From Limnanthes douglasii subsp. nivea (Eukaryota > Streptophyta > Magnoliopsida > Brassicales > Limnanthaceae), in contig JAUPFV010000004.1 of the NCBI GenBank assembly GCA_036936605.1, positions 293,736,009 to 293,800,008 on the forward strand: a stretch of DNA of 64,000 bases, read 5' to 3'. The position numbers and the translations under genes are program-made. Positions 10,038 to 20,429 of this stretch are shown piece after piece. Position 1 is the first letter of the stretch. Each line of letters starts with the position of its first letter. The notes beneath the pieces were generated by a model. It was not told the DNA's origin and made no database searches. It saw only the letters and a program-made list of their open reading frames with translations.

Positions 10038-13020
10038 ATGTTTACAGAAAGAAACACACTTGTAAAAGGTGGGTGGCTTAACTTGTCGGAGTTAGAGAAA
10101 GCTCAAAAAGTCGAACAAGAAAGGCGCATTGCTGCAGGCCTCCCAGTTTCTCCCATCGACAAATCTGAAACACCAAGTTCAGAGCCCGATCGAGGTTCGT
10201 CTTCTGCTAGAAGTTCTAAACCCAGAAGGTTATTCCAACCTAGTCTTTCACCAATCGTCTCAGGCTCATCGGTCTAGGAATCAGAGCTTATTGTTGAAAT
10301 AGAAGAAGCAGTTACAAGTACCAAGAGACCCTCCCCATTTATTTCCATGGGATCGGATGCTGACATCTCCCTAGAAAAGATGATAAATCGACGAAGAGGT
10401 CGTCTAGTAAAAGGCCAGGCTGTCACTCCACAGTCTAAATCTCCAAAATCCATTCCTTCTAAGTCTGGGGCCAAGGATAAACTACAGGGTCAGAAACACC
10501 CATAAAGGTTCCTAAGGATAAACTGTCTGGTCTGGAGGCGACCAGTTCAAGCCTTCGAAATGAACCCTCCGGATCTGAGCCCCAACCCGACTCCAGACCA
10601 CAAGAGGAAAGCAATGCTCAGCCATCCGGAGGGCTTATTGAGCCAAAAACTAGCACTTCTCTCCCAAAAATAACTGATAATCCTTCCATGGTAATGGAAG
10701 ACGTAATGGAGTACAGTGTTGAAGAAGCCCCTTTTGAGACCGACGTCTCCGGGCATACAAGTGAGGCTGCCATTGTTAAGAAAAATAAGGCCAAAGAGAA
10801 GCTATGTTCAAAACACCCGGAGCTGCCGGAGTGCCTTGTAGGAAAAGTGGGACCTTGCTTCCACAAAGTGAGTGTAAATTATCTTCTAGCAATGCAGAAG
10901 ATCAATTATACTTTTATTCACACAACTGAACTGGGCCAGATCCGGACGAAGTGGGGGATCCCAAAAAATGTTAAAGTGAGGATACCGGTTGACCCGGAGA
11001 CACCGATGGATTGCAAGCTCAGTGAGATAGTTTTCTACACTGAGTTATTCAAATGGGGGCTTAGGTTTCCCTTGGACCCAGAGATCTTCAGATATTTCCA
11101 TCTGATAAAGCTCTGCCTAAGCCAACTGAACCCCAACGCTTGGTATACACTTATGGCCTGCATCATGGCCTCCAGGCTCTCCGAAATCCCACTTCCGATG
11201 GAGCAGTTTGCTGCTATGGCCAGCCTTTGCAAGAACCACATCATCCCCTTCTATCATTTTAACATGGGCGACAATTACAAGGCGGTGGATGACTTGCTTG
11301 AGTCGGAGAAGAACTGGAAGACTCAATTTTTGTTTATCAGTGGTGCTTGGGAGAATGTGAGGAAGATTAAAGCTGGTGACAACCCAATCATTCTTATCAG
11401 CAGATGGAAAAGCACAAGTAAATATTTCATAACATATTTCTACCTTTTCTTATAACAATTTTGTTTATTTGACTTATCTTCCTTTGTTCTTTGGTAGTGC
11501 TGCCGAAGGATTTTAATGATTACTTAGAGGAAGGGCAGACTACTTGCACCAAACTAAATGCTTGGGCTGCTCAGAAATGGGGAAATCGTTTCCACAACTG
11601 TTTTACTGGAGGCAACTAGGTAAGATCCTATCTCTTAAATACAACCGGCCGGAGAGACTTGTCTTGTGAGGAGTTAACAACTCCACCCCCTCCAGAGGTA
11701 ATTCTCAAGAAGACAAATGCAAAGGATGAAAAGCTATCCTTGCCGGGCAGAGCTAAATCCCCAATCAAAATGAAGGGCAAGAAAGGCAAGGCTAAGCAAG
11801 GCGTGGTTGAGGTCAACCCATGTGGTGTTGAGGAAGCTGTCCCAGCAAACCCGGAGGGGCAGGACCAAGGAAGGATTGATGTTGCTTTGCTACAAGTGGT
11901 GGAAAATGAGAGTACCAAAGAGGTGGTTGGATCTCCAAAGCCCCTAAAGGCTCTCAAGAAAGACAGAAAACGGGGAGCATAATGTGGAGATAGGGAGGCC
12001 AAGAAGAAGAAAACCTCCAAGGGAGATGAAGTTGCTCTCCGGCCTCCAGAGTCTCTTCCTCCGGTTGACCCAACAGACCCAACTCAAGCATAGGAAATCC
12101 CAAGTGACTTTCACACTGGAGAGGGCGCCGGAGGGGACATCAACATCGATGGATTAGACATTAGTGGGCTTCAAGGGATTGGTCATTACTTTGAAGACCT
12201 TGAGAATGATGACTTCACTGGCCCTTACCTCCCCCCAAGCTCCTCGAACATCGTCACTTTCAACGGTAAATCTGTTTCTATTTCAAGTGAGAGAGACATT
12301 GTCACTCACTCCTTGTTGAGCAACATTCAGCCATTGCTCAACTTGGAGAAGCAAGTGCGAAACCAGTCAGCCATCATCAATACACTCAATTCTGACAAGG
12401 AGAGTTTATCTAACGACCTTCTTATCGTCAACCAGAGTCTTGAGGAATTAAAGAGAGAATATGAGGAGTTGAAAAGGGGGAAGGAGGACTTGGCCACCAA
12501 GCTGGCCACTTCGGAGGGGGTTGTGAAAGAACTTCAATCCAACAATTCTGACTTTGAGAAGAATCTTTCTACTTCAAAAGAGGAGGTGAAGGCCAAAGAC
12601 AACATCATTCAGACCCTAACCAGCGACAAAATTTTGCTTGAGGATGCTGTGGCTAAGGCCAAGCAAGAAAAAGACGACTTGGTAAAGAGGCAAGAGAAGA
12701 CAATTCAAGCCAGGATTGATGCATACACCAACAAGGTGATAGACTTCCAAGAAGAAAGGTATGCTGAAGTCAAGTCAGATATGGTCTTGCTCTTCCATGA
12801 GAAATTTCCGAAGAGGACATTAAGAGATCTATGGCGGTTTGTGGAGTATGAGGACATCCCATTCCACACGATGACGGATGGTGATAAGAAAAACTATTCC
12901 AGTGGTTGGGAGGACACAACTGATGAAGATGAGCGGGCCGGGGAGAGTCCAGATGAGGAAAACGATGATCCTAAGAAGAAACCTAGTGAGGCTGGGCCAT
13001 CTAAGAGAGCTCAGTCTTAA
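10038..13020 (+). pseudogene. Element C aORF: Transposase_28-like domain plus coiled coil, one intron
   Basis: The gene runs antisense to gag-pol and encodes about 965 residues after splicing. Parts in order: a basic, serine-rich N-terminus (10038-10480); a domain at about 10860-11417 with KWGLRFPLDPEIFRYFHLIK, NAWYTLMACIMAS and GAWENVRKI, resembling Pfam Transposase_28 of plant gypsy elements; an intron at 11418-11497 (GTAAAT...TTGGTAG) that restores the downstream frame; a K/P-rich linker; a long coiled coil (12313-12760); and an acidic tail ending at TAA 13018-13020. It is broken by a TAG at 10275-10277, a one-base frameshift near 10455-10490, a TAG at 11617-11619, a TAA at 11980-11982 and a TAG at 12091-12093. 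Such genes are known in Tat-lineage elements; what they do is not known. The coding pattern across all segments shows it was a protein gene until recently. Confidence 0.8.
11418..11497 (+). other. Intron of the element C aORF
   Basis: The 80-bp segment starts GTAAATATTT and ends TTCTTTGGTAG, is T-rich, and joins codon ACA A to TG CTG, moving from the frame of 10688-11417 to the frame used by all downstream parts to 13020. Element A has a donor-like GTACTT at the same place after TSRG. Confidence 0.75.
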
Positions 13021-13520
13021 AGTATCAATTATCTTTCAATTTTCGTGTTTGAACTAAAGTCCTTGGATGGCCAAAGCATTTTTGTAATCGTGTCCGGCCC
13101 TCGTTCGGACAAACATTTTTCTTTGAAACTTCAAAGTCCTTGGGTGGCCAATGCATTTCACATATTTTAATGGGCAGCTTTATTTTTCACGACTCTTGCA
13201 TTGTTTTATAATTTCCCAACTTTGGTGGCTAATGTTCAAACAGCCCTTAGTTATTTCACAAGTATTTTAAAGTGGGAGTGTTTAAATTCTCCGATGACAA
13301 ATGTATAAGTAGTCATCACTCTACCAATTCAATCCGGTCTGCTTTTTAAAAAAATTCAAAGAGACTATCAATTGAGACACTCCGAATTTTTCAAGAAGGC
13401 ATCACATTTTATTGAAATGCCCGGACACCTCATTAAAACCTCCCCGCGCCACCAGGGTAGGAAAGAGTATGCCCCATAATATTTACATGAACTTTAAACA
13501 AGTAAATATTTACATAGTTG
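13021..13520. repeat. Element C convergent spacer with degenerate hairpin repeats
   Basis: The aORF (plus) and pol (minus) end tail to tail on either side of this spacer. It contains two to three diverged units starting AAAGTCCTTGG(A/G)TGGCCAA, each with an inverted TTGG...CCAA, and one GTCCG...CGGAC stem at about 13093-13111. This is the position held by the 50-bp hairpin repeats in elements A and B. The frame at 13412-13612 is a shadow of pol. Confidence 0.6.
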
Positions 13521-14640
13521 TCATTCTAAATACAAATGGAGGTGTTCAATGTTCCAGGGGTGATTCGGAATCCTTCCATCTTTATCTTGGAGCTTGTATG
13601 TCTGAGGCTTAAGCTTTTCACTGACCATATAGGGTCCTTCCCAAGTTGGAGCTAGCTTGCCGAACTGCTTCTCCTTGGTATGCAGGAAGACTTTTCTCAG
13701 TACTTTATCCCCGGGTTGAAAATCCCTCCTTTTTGATTTTAGAAGAAAACCTGCTTCTCATCAAACCCTGATAGTGTGTGGCTCTGAGGTGAGCCTTAAC
13801 TCTTCTTTCTTCCATCAAGTCAAGCTGGCTTCTGATTGCCACTTCGTTAGCTTGTTCGGAAAAATTGTGGACTCGAAATGAAGGGAGAGTGGCCTCTATG
13901 GGAGCTATTGCATCCATCCCATATACCAAGGCAAAATGAGACTCTTGTGTTACAGTCCCGGGAGTGGTCCGGTAGGCCCATAATACTTCTTGTAGATAAC
14001 TTGGGCATTTTCCAGCAGCTCATTCTAGATTCTTTTTAAGACAGGACAGGATGGTCCTGTTAGCCACTTCAACTTGACCATTCGCCTGTGGGTGGAAAGA
14101 AGAAGAGAATCAGTGTTGAATGCCTCTAGTAGCACAGAAATTCTCCATCTCCTTGTTATCAAATTGTGGCCCATTGTCGGTAGTTATCTTTTGTGGAACC
14201 CCAAATCTGCAACAAATGTTAGATAGGATGAATTTTATAACATCTTTTGAAGTGGTTCCTGTCAATGGGGCTGCTTCGATCCACTTCGAGAAGTAATCAA
14301 TAGCAACAATTATAGTTCTGCACCCTCCGGATGCCATGGGTAGAGGTCCCACTAAATCCAGACCCCGACGACCAAAAGGTATTGGCTCAGAAATTGACTC
14401 TAAAGGGACTATTGGAACATGAATTTCATTGTTGTATCTCTAGCACGGATCACACTTCTTCACCAATTCCTTGGCATCTTGCATTATGGAGGGCCAGTAG
14501 TACCCAGCTAACAAAACTCGTCTAGTTAGAGCCCTGAATCCACAGTGTGCTGATCCCTTGCCATCGTGCAATTTGGAGAGCACTATTTGGGACTCTTCAA
14601 TCCCCACACATCGTAAGAGAGGTTTACTAAAGGATTTTTT
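13521..14640 (-). pseudogene. Element C integrase
   Basis: Integrase joins the cDNA to host DNA. The HHCC zinc finger lies at about 14420-14560 and ends in CDPC followed by a TAG (14440-14442) where a glutamine is expected. The catalytic core shows VAIDYFSKWIE (first D), TTDNGPQFDN (second D) and HPQANGQVEVANR (E), so the DDE triad is preserved in sequence. Stops TGA at 14110-14112 and 14020-14022 replace likely CGA arginine codons. A frameshift near 13725 separates the C-terminal part, which carries APTWEGPYMVSEK and ends NIEHLHLYLE at a TGA (13521-13523). Decayed but clearly recent. Confidence 0.85.
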
Positions 14641-15521
14641 TATAAAGAACGTCTCTTAAGATGACAAAACCACGAGTTGTACTTTACCTTCCTTGCTGCG
14701 GCTTTTTCCGGAGGCAAGATGCCATCTGAGAGATATTGAAGGAGAGGAAATCTCCAATATTGGGGTTGTTTCACTTGTATATTCAAACTTTCTTCTTCCT
14801 TCTCCGGATTGATTTGAATGGATGGACACTCTTGCACATGAATCCAAGGGTAGGACTCAGAATAGGCTATGGTTGCCAAAAAGTCTGCTAGCGTATTTTC
14901 TGTTTGGGGTATGTGCTCATAGGTGATGCTTTTGAAATTAAGTACTTCTTTGAGAACAAATAAGTATTTAACCAGTTGCTCCTTTTTGGCTTCAGATTGA
15001 CCTTGTACATGATGGATAAGAAGCTGAGAATCGCTCATTAACCTGACCCTTTTGGCTCCACAAATAAGAGCTAATTTCAAGCCAGCTATAGCAGCTTCAT
15101 ATTCGAACTCATTAATTGAAGCCCTGAAAGAAAAACATATAGCCTGGTACATCTTGTCGCCGTACGGAGAGGTTAAAAATATCCCAGCACCACAACCCAT
15201 TGTACTTGATCCACCATCCGTCCGAACAATCCATACTTTTTTATCTTTTTCACCGGTTGCTTGCTTAATATATCTGTCTAAATGGAATTCAACTAAGAAG
15301 TCAGCCACAGTTTGAGCTTCAACTGCTGTTCGAGGGGAAAAGTCAATATCATAGTCTCCCAGCTCCACTGAACACTTGGTCATTCTGCTTGAAATGTCTG
15401 CCTTTTGAAGAACGTTTTTCAAGGGAAAAGACGTCCGGACAGTGATCGAATGAGACTGATAGTAGGGCCTCATTTTCCTAGCAGCAATTACTAAGGCCAA
15501 TGCTAGTTTTTCAAGTCTCAA
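14640..15521 (-). pseudogene. Element C RNase H region (archaeal-type, with connection domain)
   Basis: The 293-codon frame begins LEKLALALVIAARKMRPYY, the end of the first RNase H (the tether), and carries a second RNase H-type domain with WIVRTDGGSSTMGCGAGI, EFEYEAAIAGLKLA and LMSDSQLLIHHVQG. The D, E and D positions of the active site are present. A dual RNase H is a mark of the Tat lineage as I know it. The join to RT at about 15518-15523 is out of frame by one base, consistent with loss of one A from an A-run. No internal stop. Confidence 0.85.
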
Positions 15522-16740
15522 ATATCTTTTTCTGCATCAATCAATCTTTTGCTGATATAGTAAACCGGTCGAGGATAATTATCCACCTCCCTTACTAGCA
15601 TTGCACTTAGGGCACAATAAAAAACTGCCAGGTATATGTAGAGTGTCTCTCCATCAACAGGTTTAAACAAAGTTTTAGGGAAGGATTCATCAAAAGCCTG
15701 GTCACATTGGGGAGACCAATTAAACTCTTTCGCACCTTTCAAAGTTTGAAAAAACGGGGCACACCTATCCGAAGACCTTGAGATAAAACGATTTAGAGCA
15801 GCTAACCTCCCTGTCAATCTTTGTACTTCTTTAATATTCCGAGGAGGCTCCATTTGTAACAAAGCATTAAGCTGGTCTGGATCAGGTTGTATCCCTTTCT
15901 CACTTATCACATACCCCAAGAATTTTCCGGATTGCACTCTGAAAACACACTTCTCTGGATTCAATTTTAAATTTACTTTCATCAATTTGGCAAAAGATTA
16001 TTGGAGATCTGCCAATTGTAGCTCTTCGTCCACACTCTTTACCATCATGTCATCGATATAGACTTCCATATTTCTTCCAATCTAATCAACAAAAGCCTTG
16101 TTCACTAACCTTTGATAAGTAGCCCCAACATTTTTCAATCCAAACGGCATCACCTTGTAACAATGGAGACCCCTATCAGTAACAAATGTTGTATGTTCTT
16201 GATCCTTCAGATCTACTTGAATTTGATTGTATCCGGAGAAGGCATCCATAAAGGACAATAGCTTGCTTCCAGATGTGGAGTCTACCAACTGATCAATTCG
16301 GGGAACCGAATATAGATATTTTGGGTAAGATCTATTGAGATCTGTAAAATCGACGCACATACGCCACTTTCCATTCTTCTTCTTTACCAACACCAGATTG
16401 GCTGTCCATAAAGGGTATTGAGATTTCTTTATGTGCCCCATTTTAGTAAGTCGGTCAACCTCTTGAACTATGACATCAGCTTTCTCTTTAGAAAAAGCTC
16501 TCATCTTTTGTACAACAGCTGATATATCCCTCAGGATGGATAGTTGGTGTGATATAATGTCTGCTGGCACTCCGGTTACATCAGAACTGCACCAAGCAAA
16601 AACATGCTGATGGTCTTTCAAAAAAGCTAGCATTTTACCTTTTAATTCTGATGTCATCTTGGACCCAATCTTGACACTTTTTCCTTTAACTAGAGAGTGA
16701 GTTTCAACTTCTTCAATAGGTATTAAAATGCCAGGGGTCT
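15518..16740 (-). pseudogene. Element C reverse transcriptase
   Basis: Reverse transcriptase copies the element RNA into cDNA. The frame at 16082-16657 starts in the PR-RT linker and carries WTANLVLVKKKNGKWRMCVD, SFMDAFSGYNQIQVDL and VMPFGLKNVGATYQRLV. A TAG (16082-16084) in a probable glutamine codon and a TAA at about 15986 interrupt it, with the catalytic EVYIDDMMVK lying between them. The frame 15518-15985 adds LNPEKCVFRVQSGKFLGYV, WSPQCDQAFD and the start of the first RNase H. All catalytic aspartates are readable. It is inactive because of the two stops and the frameshift into RNase H. Confidence 0.88.
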
Positions 16741-16915
16741 CTCTGGGGTCATCAATTTCACCCTCTCCCCCAGAGGGCCCTTCAAATTGCTAATCCTCAC
16801 TAATCCGAACTGCCCCCAAAGTTCGAGGGGCCAGTACTATTGCATAACACTCCCTTGCCACCTTCTGACTGCTTCGGACAACTCCCATTTGTCCTTGTAC
16901 ATCGTATTTCAAACA

Positions 16916-17668
16916 TTAGTGGACTATTAAAGCCACAACATGCATCGTAGAGAGCCAAGATCTCCCCAAAATGGCATTGTAACAAGTGGGACAATCCACC
17001 ACAATAAAAAGTATCCTGACCATCTTCTTCAAAGGGCCTTTGCCCAACAAAACCTCCTCCTCAAACTCCCTGATCACATCTGGTGATCTTCCACTAAAAA
17101 CCACAATTGACCTGTTCGAACACTGAATTACTGCTGGGTTCTTCATTTGTTTGTAGGAAGTTAAAAAGAGGATATTGGTTGAACTACCGGTGTCCACCAA
17201 AATTCGTCTAATATCGTTGCCCCCAATGGATGATCCTATCACAACAACATCTTCATAGGGACCAACAATATCCCTCAAGTCATCCTCATCAAAAATAATG
17301 AAGGGAAATGGAATTTGTGATTGATAGGAAGTCATGCTTCCTTCCAGCTGGGTAGCTAAAGTATGAACGTGCCTCTTTCTTGAAGAAGCAGTTGGTGCAG
17401 TCATAGTGTCTCCCCCGAATATTGTAAGTGACTTAAAAAAGCTTATAACTCCGGACACTGTCTTGCAGTGATCTGTGATAACACCCACCTTATTCCGGAT
17501 TGGATCAGGGTCCAAATATTCTGACTCTACATCAAACCTTTCAATTATCACCATAGCCCCATCCGGAGCCGATGTTCCTGCATTATTTGGACCAGTCTGA
17601 TGAGCGTTATTAGGCCTATTTCCACTTCTTCTTTTAACATAAGCTCCTAACTTATCTCTTTTAATCAA
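16916..17668 (-). pseudogene. Element C protease (retropepsin) and gag-protease linker
   Basis: The 250-codon frame starts just after a TAG that separates it from the gag knuckle. It carries PYEDVVVI, the catalytic RILVDTGSSTNILF, and the closing CPTCYNAILGRSWLSTMH typical of Tat-type proteases. The protease frame itself has no stop until TAG/TAA near 16916, after which a further interrupted stretch leads to RT. The domain looks intact, but upstream stops would prevent its synthesis from the gag start. Confidence 0.88.
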
Positions 17669-17671
17669 AAT

Positions 17672-19200
17672 CTACACTTCTTGCTTCAACGCAATGCAAT
17701 CTTCAGTGTTATGGCCAATATCATGGTGATACTGACAGAAAAAATTATTACGGCTTTCCCTGGGAGATTGTAATGCAGCTGGCCTTCTGAAATGTACTTC
17801 GTCTTTTGTTTTGTCATAAATGGTGGCTACATTTTCTTTCAACTCAGCAAACCACTCTGGTTGAACCCAAGGCCCTCGCTTATTTCTAGATTGTTGGCTT
17901 TGGGCTGGTGCAGCTGGATGAGATTGAGCTTTGGCTCTGTTATGACCCTGTCCGGCTTCTTTAGCCTTGTTCCCGGACTGGTTCTAGTTTTGATTTGGTG
18001 CAGCTGGAGCAGACCTCACCTGCCGGTGCACCCTGGTTTTCTTTGTTTCATCTACATTAATTTGTTTGCCGACCTGATTCAATAAACCTCCCCATGTCAT
18101 GGTCTTTTTCCTGGTTACTGAATCAACCAAATTTCCAGGGTTCAAACCCTGCCGCAGAGAAGTTATTGCTACTTGTTCGAAGCAATCAGCTAATCCATTT
18201 TTGGTATTCACAAAGAGACTTATGTACTCCTTCAAAGATTTATTTGGTTCTTGGGCACAATGGATAATAGTGTCTCCATTGCCCTTAAATTCTTTACTCC
18301 CAACGAACTGTCTCCGGAAGGCCACCCAAAAAGTGTCGAAATTTCTGATACAGCCTTGTGGCAGACTATTGTACCATTTTAGAGCACTCCCCGTAAAAGA
18401 CTAGGAGAATGCTCGACATAGTAGCTTATCATCATCATCAAAGTTGATCATAATTTTTTTGAATTGCTCCAGATGGTTATCTGGATCTTTACTACCATCA
18501 TACTTCTCCATCTTTGTGCTGTCAAACCTCTTAGGAAGGTTTTCAGACAGTATTTTGGAAGAAAATGGAGATTGTCTCCAATTCCGGCCACGACTAAAAA
18601 CAGTATCTTCGTTGGGAGTTGCAAAGATACCTGGTTCATCATGAAAGGCAAAAGGATCCATTAACAAACGGTCTACGTTCTCCGACCATGGCTGTGACTA
18701 TGAGATGACCCTTTACCCATATGCCTTTTCAACCTTCCATGCCTGTCCCTTTTTCTTGAACATTTTTTTACCAACTTTTGTTTCTTTTTAGAACGGCCTT
18801 CATCGCTGCTGGATGACAAGGATTCTTCAACTCCATCTTCATTCGAGGGGCTACTAGAAGACTCTGAGTCTGATTCTGAGCTCTCCACCGGTTTAGATCG
18901 GTGAGACTTCTTTGAGCTAGCATGAGTCTTTTTAGCACTCACATGGGTCTTTGATGGCTCATGCTCTCTTGGATTGTCAGTGTGATGAGCTGCTGACACT
19001 TTAGACTTCTCTCTCAAGCTCATCTCTGCCCTTTTGGCAGCCCTCAAAGCTTCTATTTCAACTTTTAATCTGTCTCGCTCCTCAATCGTATATTCATCAT
19101 TTTCTCCCACCACTTCTGGCAAAGCTGGTGGCACTTCCTGCTCGTCCGGATTCATCCGAACTCGTTTTTCTTGATGGTTTTGAATGCTAGTTTCAGGCAC
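17672..19200 (-). pseudogene. Element C gag
   Basis: The presumed start ATG is at 19200, only 28 bp inside the 5' LTR. The first part (18673-19200) is a charged, S-, K- and H-rich region ending in a histidine-rich tail. A frame change near 18667-18673 leads to the capsid part: PFSSKILSENLPKRF, KYDGSKDPDNHLEQFKKIM, LLCRAFS, then a TAG (18401-18403), SALKWYNSLPQG and KSLKEYISLF (Retrotrans_gag). A TAG at 17984-17986 precedes the knuckle CQYHHDIGHNTEDC, the histidine-rich form seen in Tat elements. A further TAG at 17669-17671 ends gag before protease. Confidence 0.85.
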
Positions 19201-19202
19201 CT

Positions 19203-19227
19203 TTTTCTCCCACTGTGGTCGCCAATT
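19203..19227 (-). other. Element C primer-binding site
   Basis: Read on the minus strand just inside the 5' LTR the sequence is AATTGGCGACCACAGTGGGA. TGGCGACCACAG followed by a GGGAG stretch fits a tRNA 3' end ending CGCCA; I cannot say which tRNA without a search. Element B has TGGCGCCGTATGTGGG at the same place. Confidence 0.65.
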
Positions 19228-19602
19228 TGGTGTGGATTATTTTCAACGGAGGGTAAATTTGTCAGATGTTTTGCGGTGTTTCAAAGGTATTTAATGTTTA
19301 AGTGGTTTGTAGTGAGAGATTTGAGCTGCCTTGTTGTATTAAATGTTCATTAACCTCATTGATGAAAGTGGTTGGGTATTTATACCCTTAATTATGGGCC
19401 ACATGGGCTTTCGGGTCATACTTATGAAACCGGATCGAGTTCAAAAACCCATTAGTTATTAAGCAGATAGGAAATGATCTTAGTCATAAAGTGAGTAGTT
19501 TTTAATACATTAGTCCTGTTCGGATGGTTTAGTGGGTGGTTTTTGTCTGAATTGCCCGTGTCCGGTTTCTACAGTGAGTGGTGAGAAAATCCGGACTCAT
19601 CA
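19228..19602 (-). repeat. Element C right LTR (5' LTR)
   Basis: It starts TGGTGTGGATTATTTTCAAC and ends GGACTCATCA on the plus strand and is the same length as the left LTR (375 bp). About 16 substitutions and no indels separate the two by hand count. In element sense it drives gag-pol through the GGGTATAAATACCC motif near 19371-19386. Confidence 0.95.
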
Positions 19603-19607
19603 GTTAC
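19603..19607. repeat. Target-site duplication GTTAC, right copy (element C)
   Basis: Identical to 9214-9218. Removing the element and one copy rejoins CCCACTGGTTAC to AATTTATTAGGG, which reads through as the start of copia gag. Confidence 0.95.
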
Positions 19608-20410
19608 AATTTATTAGGGAACCGTCCACCCATGTTGGATTGTTTGGACTTCCAATTCTGGAATGAAGATATGTTGCTGTTTTTATCTATACATGATTAC
19701 GACCATGCATTTTCAACTCCCAAACCAACCCACTTAGTCCGGAAAACACCGGATGAAACTAAGGCTGATGAAATGTGGGAGAGGTCAAATAATTTATGCA
19801 TGGCGCTCTTATTACAGGGGATACCAGTAGCATTGTGTGGGGCTGTCCCTAAACGTGTTACCACTGCCTCGGTCTTTCTCACAGAGGTTGATAAATAATT
19901 TGTTAAAAATGAGAAGGTAGAGATACAAAATTTGCTCATCGAGCTAGGTACCAAAAAGTATAACGACAAAGATAAAATCTGGGAGCAAATTTTATGAATG
20001 TCGATGATTGGCCAAAATTTAAAAGCAATGAGTTTTGACTTACCCGAGGAATGCAAAGTGAGATTCACATTTCATTCATTGCCTCGCCGGTTTAAGTATT
20101 TCCAGTCCACCTATAACTGCATGCGAGAAGAGTGGAATATCAATGAGTTGCGTTCCCACACTGCACAGAAGGAGGAAAGACTTGAAGGCACAACACTTGA
20201 GGCTAATGTGATTACATCTGAAAAAAGGCAGGACTTAAGCGGAAGGCAGATGGAAAAGAACCAGGTCAAGGTCCAGTAAAGAAGAAAAAGCCTGAGGATT
20301 CGACTATAGGTCGATGCTTTTTCCAGCAAAGAGAAATGACATATGAAGAAGGATTGTGAGAAACACCGGGCTTATTTGATAAGCAAAGGTATTCCCACAT
20401 ATTTGGTTGT
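19608..20410 (+). pseudogene. Copia element D: gag
   Basis: With the five TSD bases and the bases left of element C, this continues in frame as (P)TGYNLLGNRPPML, then FQFWNEDMLLFL, HLVRKTPDETKADEMWER and the capsid-type ALLLQGIP. Stops at about 19896 (TAA), 19995 (TGA) and 20277 (TAA) interrupt it. The frame 19998-20279 adds the helical part FDLPEECKVRFTFHSLPRRF and WNINELRSHTAQKEERL. A decayed knuckle region lies around 20300-20360. Copia gag of the UBN2 type is the best match by family knowledge. Confidence 0.75.
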
Positions 20411-20429
20411 TTAAGAAATTAATATAGTT

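Larger units (their letters stand above)
9219..19602 (-). mobile_element. Element C: Tat/Retand-like Ty3/gypsy retrotransposon with antisense aORF
   Basis: This 10.4-kb element has 375-bp LTRs (9219-9593 and 19228-19602), TSD GTTAC, a primer-binding site beside the right LTR and a full set of gypsy domains on the minus strand in the order gag, PR, RT, RNase H, integrase. The PR-RT-RH-IN order defines Ty3/gypsy; the second RNase H-like domain, the Tat-type phrases and the antisense extra gene point to the Tat lineage, close to Retand-type elements. It inserted into gag of copia element D. The two LTRs differ at about 16 of 375 positions by hand count. Several stops and two or more frameshifts make it non-autonomous now. 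Confidence 0.93.

Noticed and set aside
14331..14525. Plus-strand frames overlapping the integrase and RT of element C (also 15052-15315, 17792-18085, 18099-18404)
   Set aside because: Shadows of the minus-strand polyprotein.
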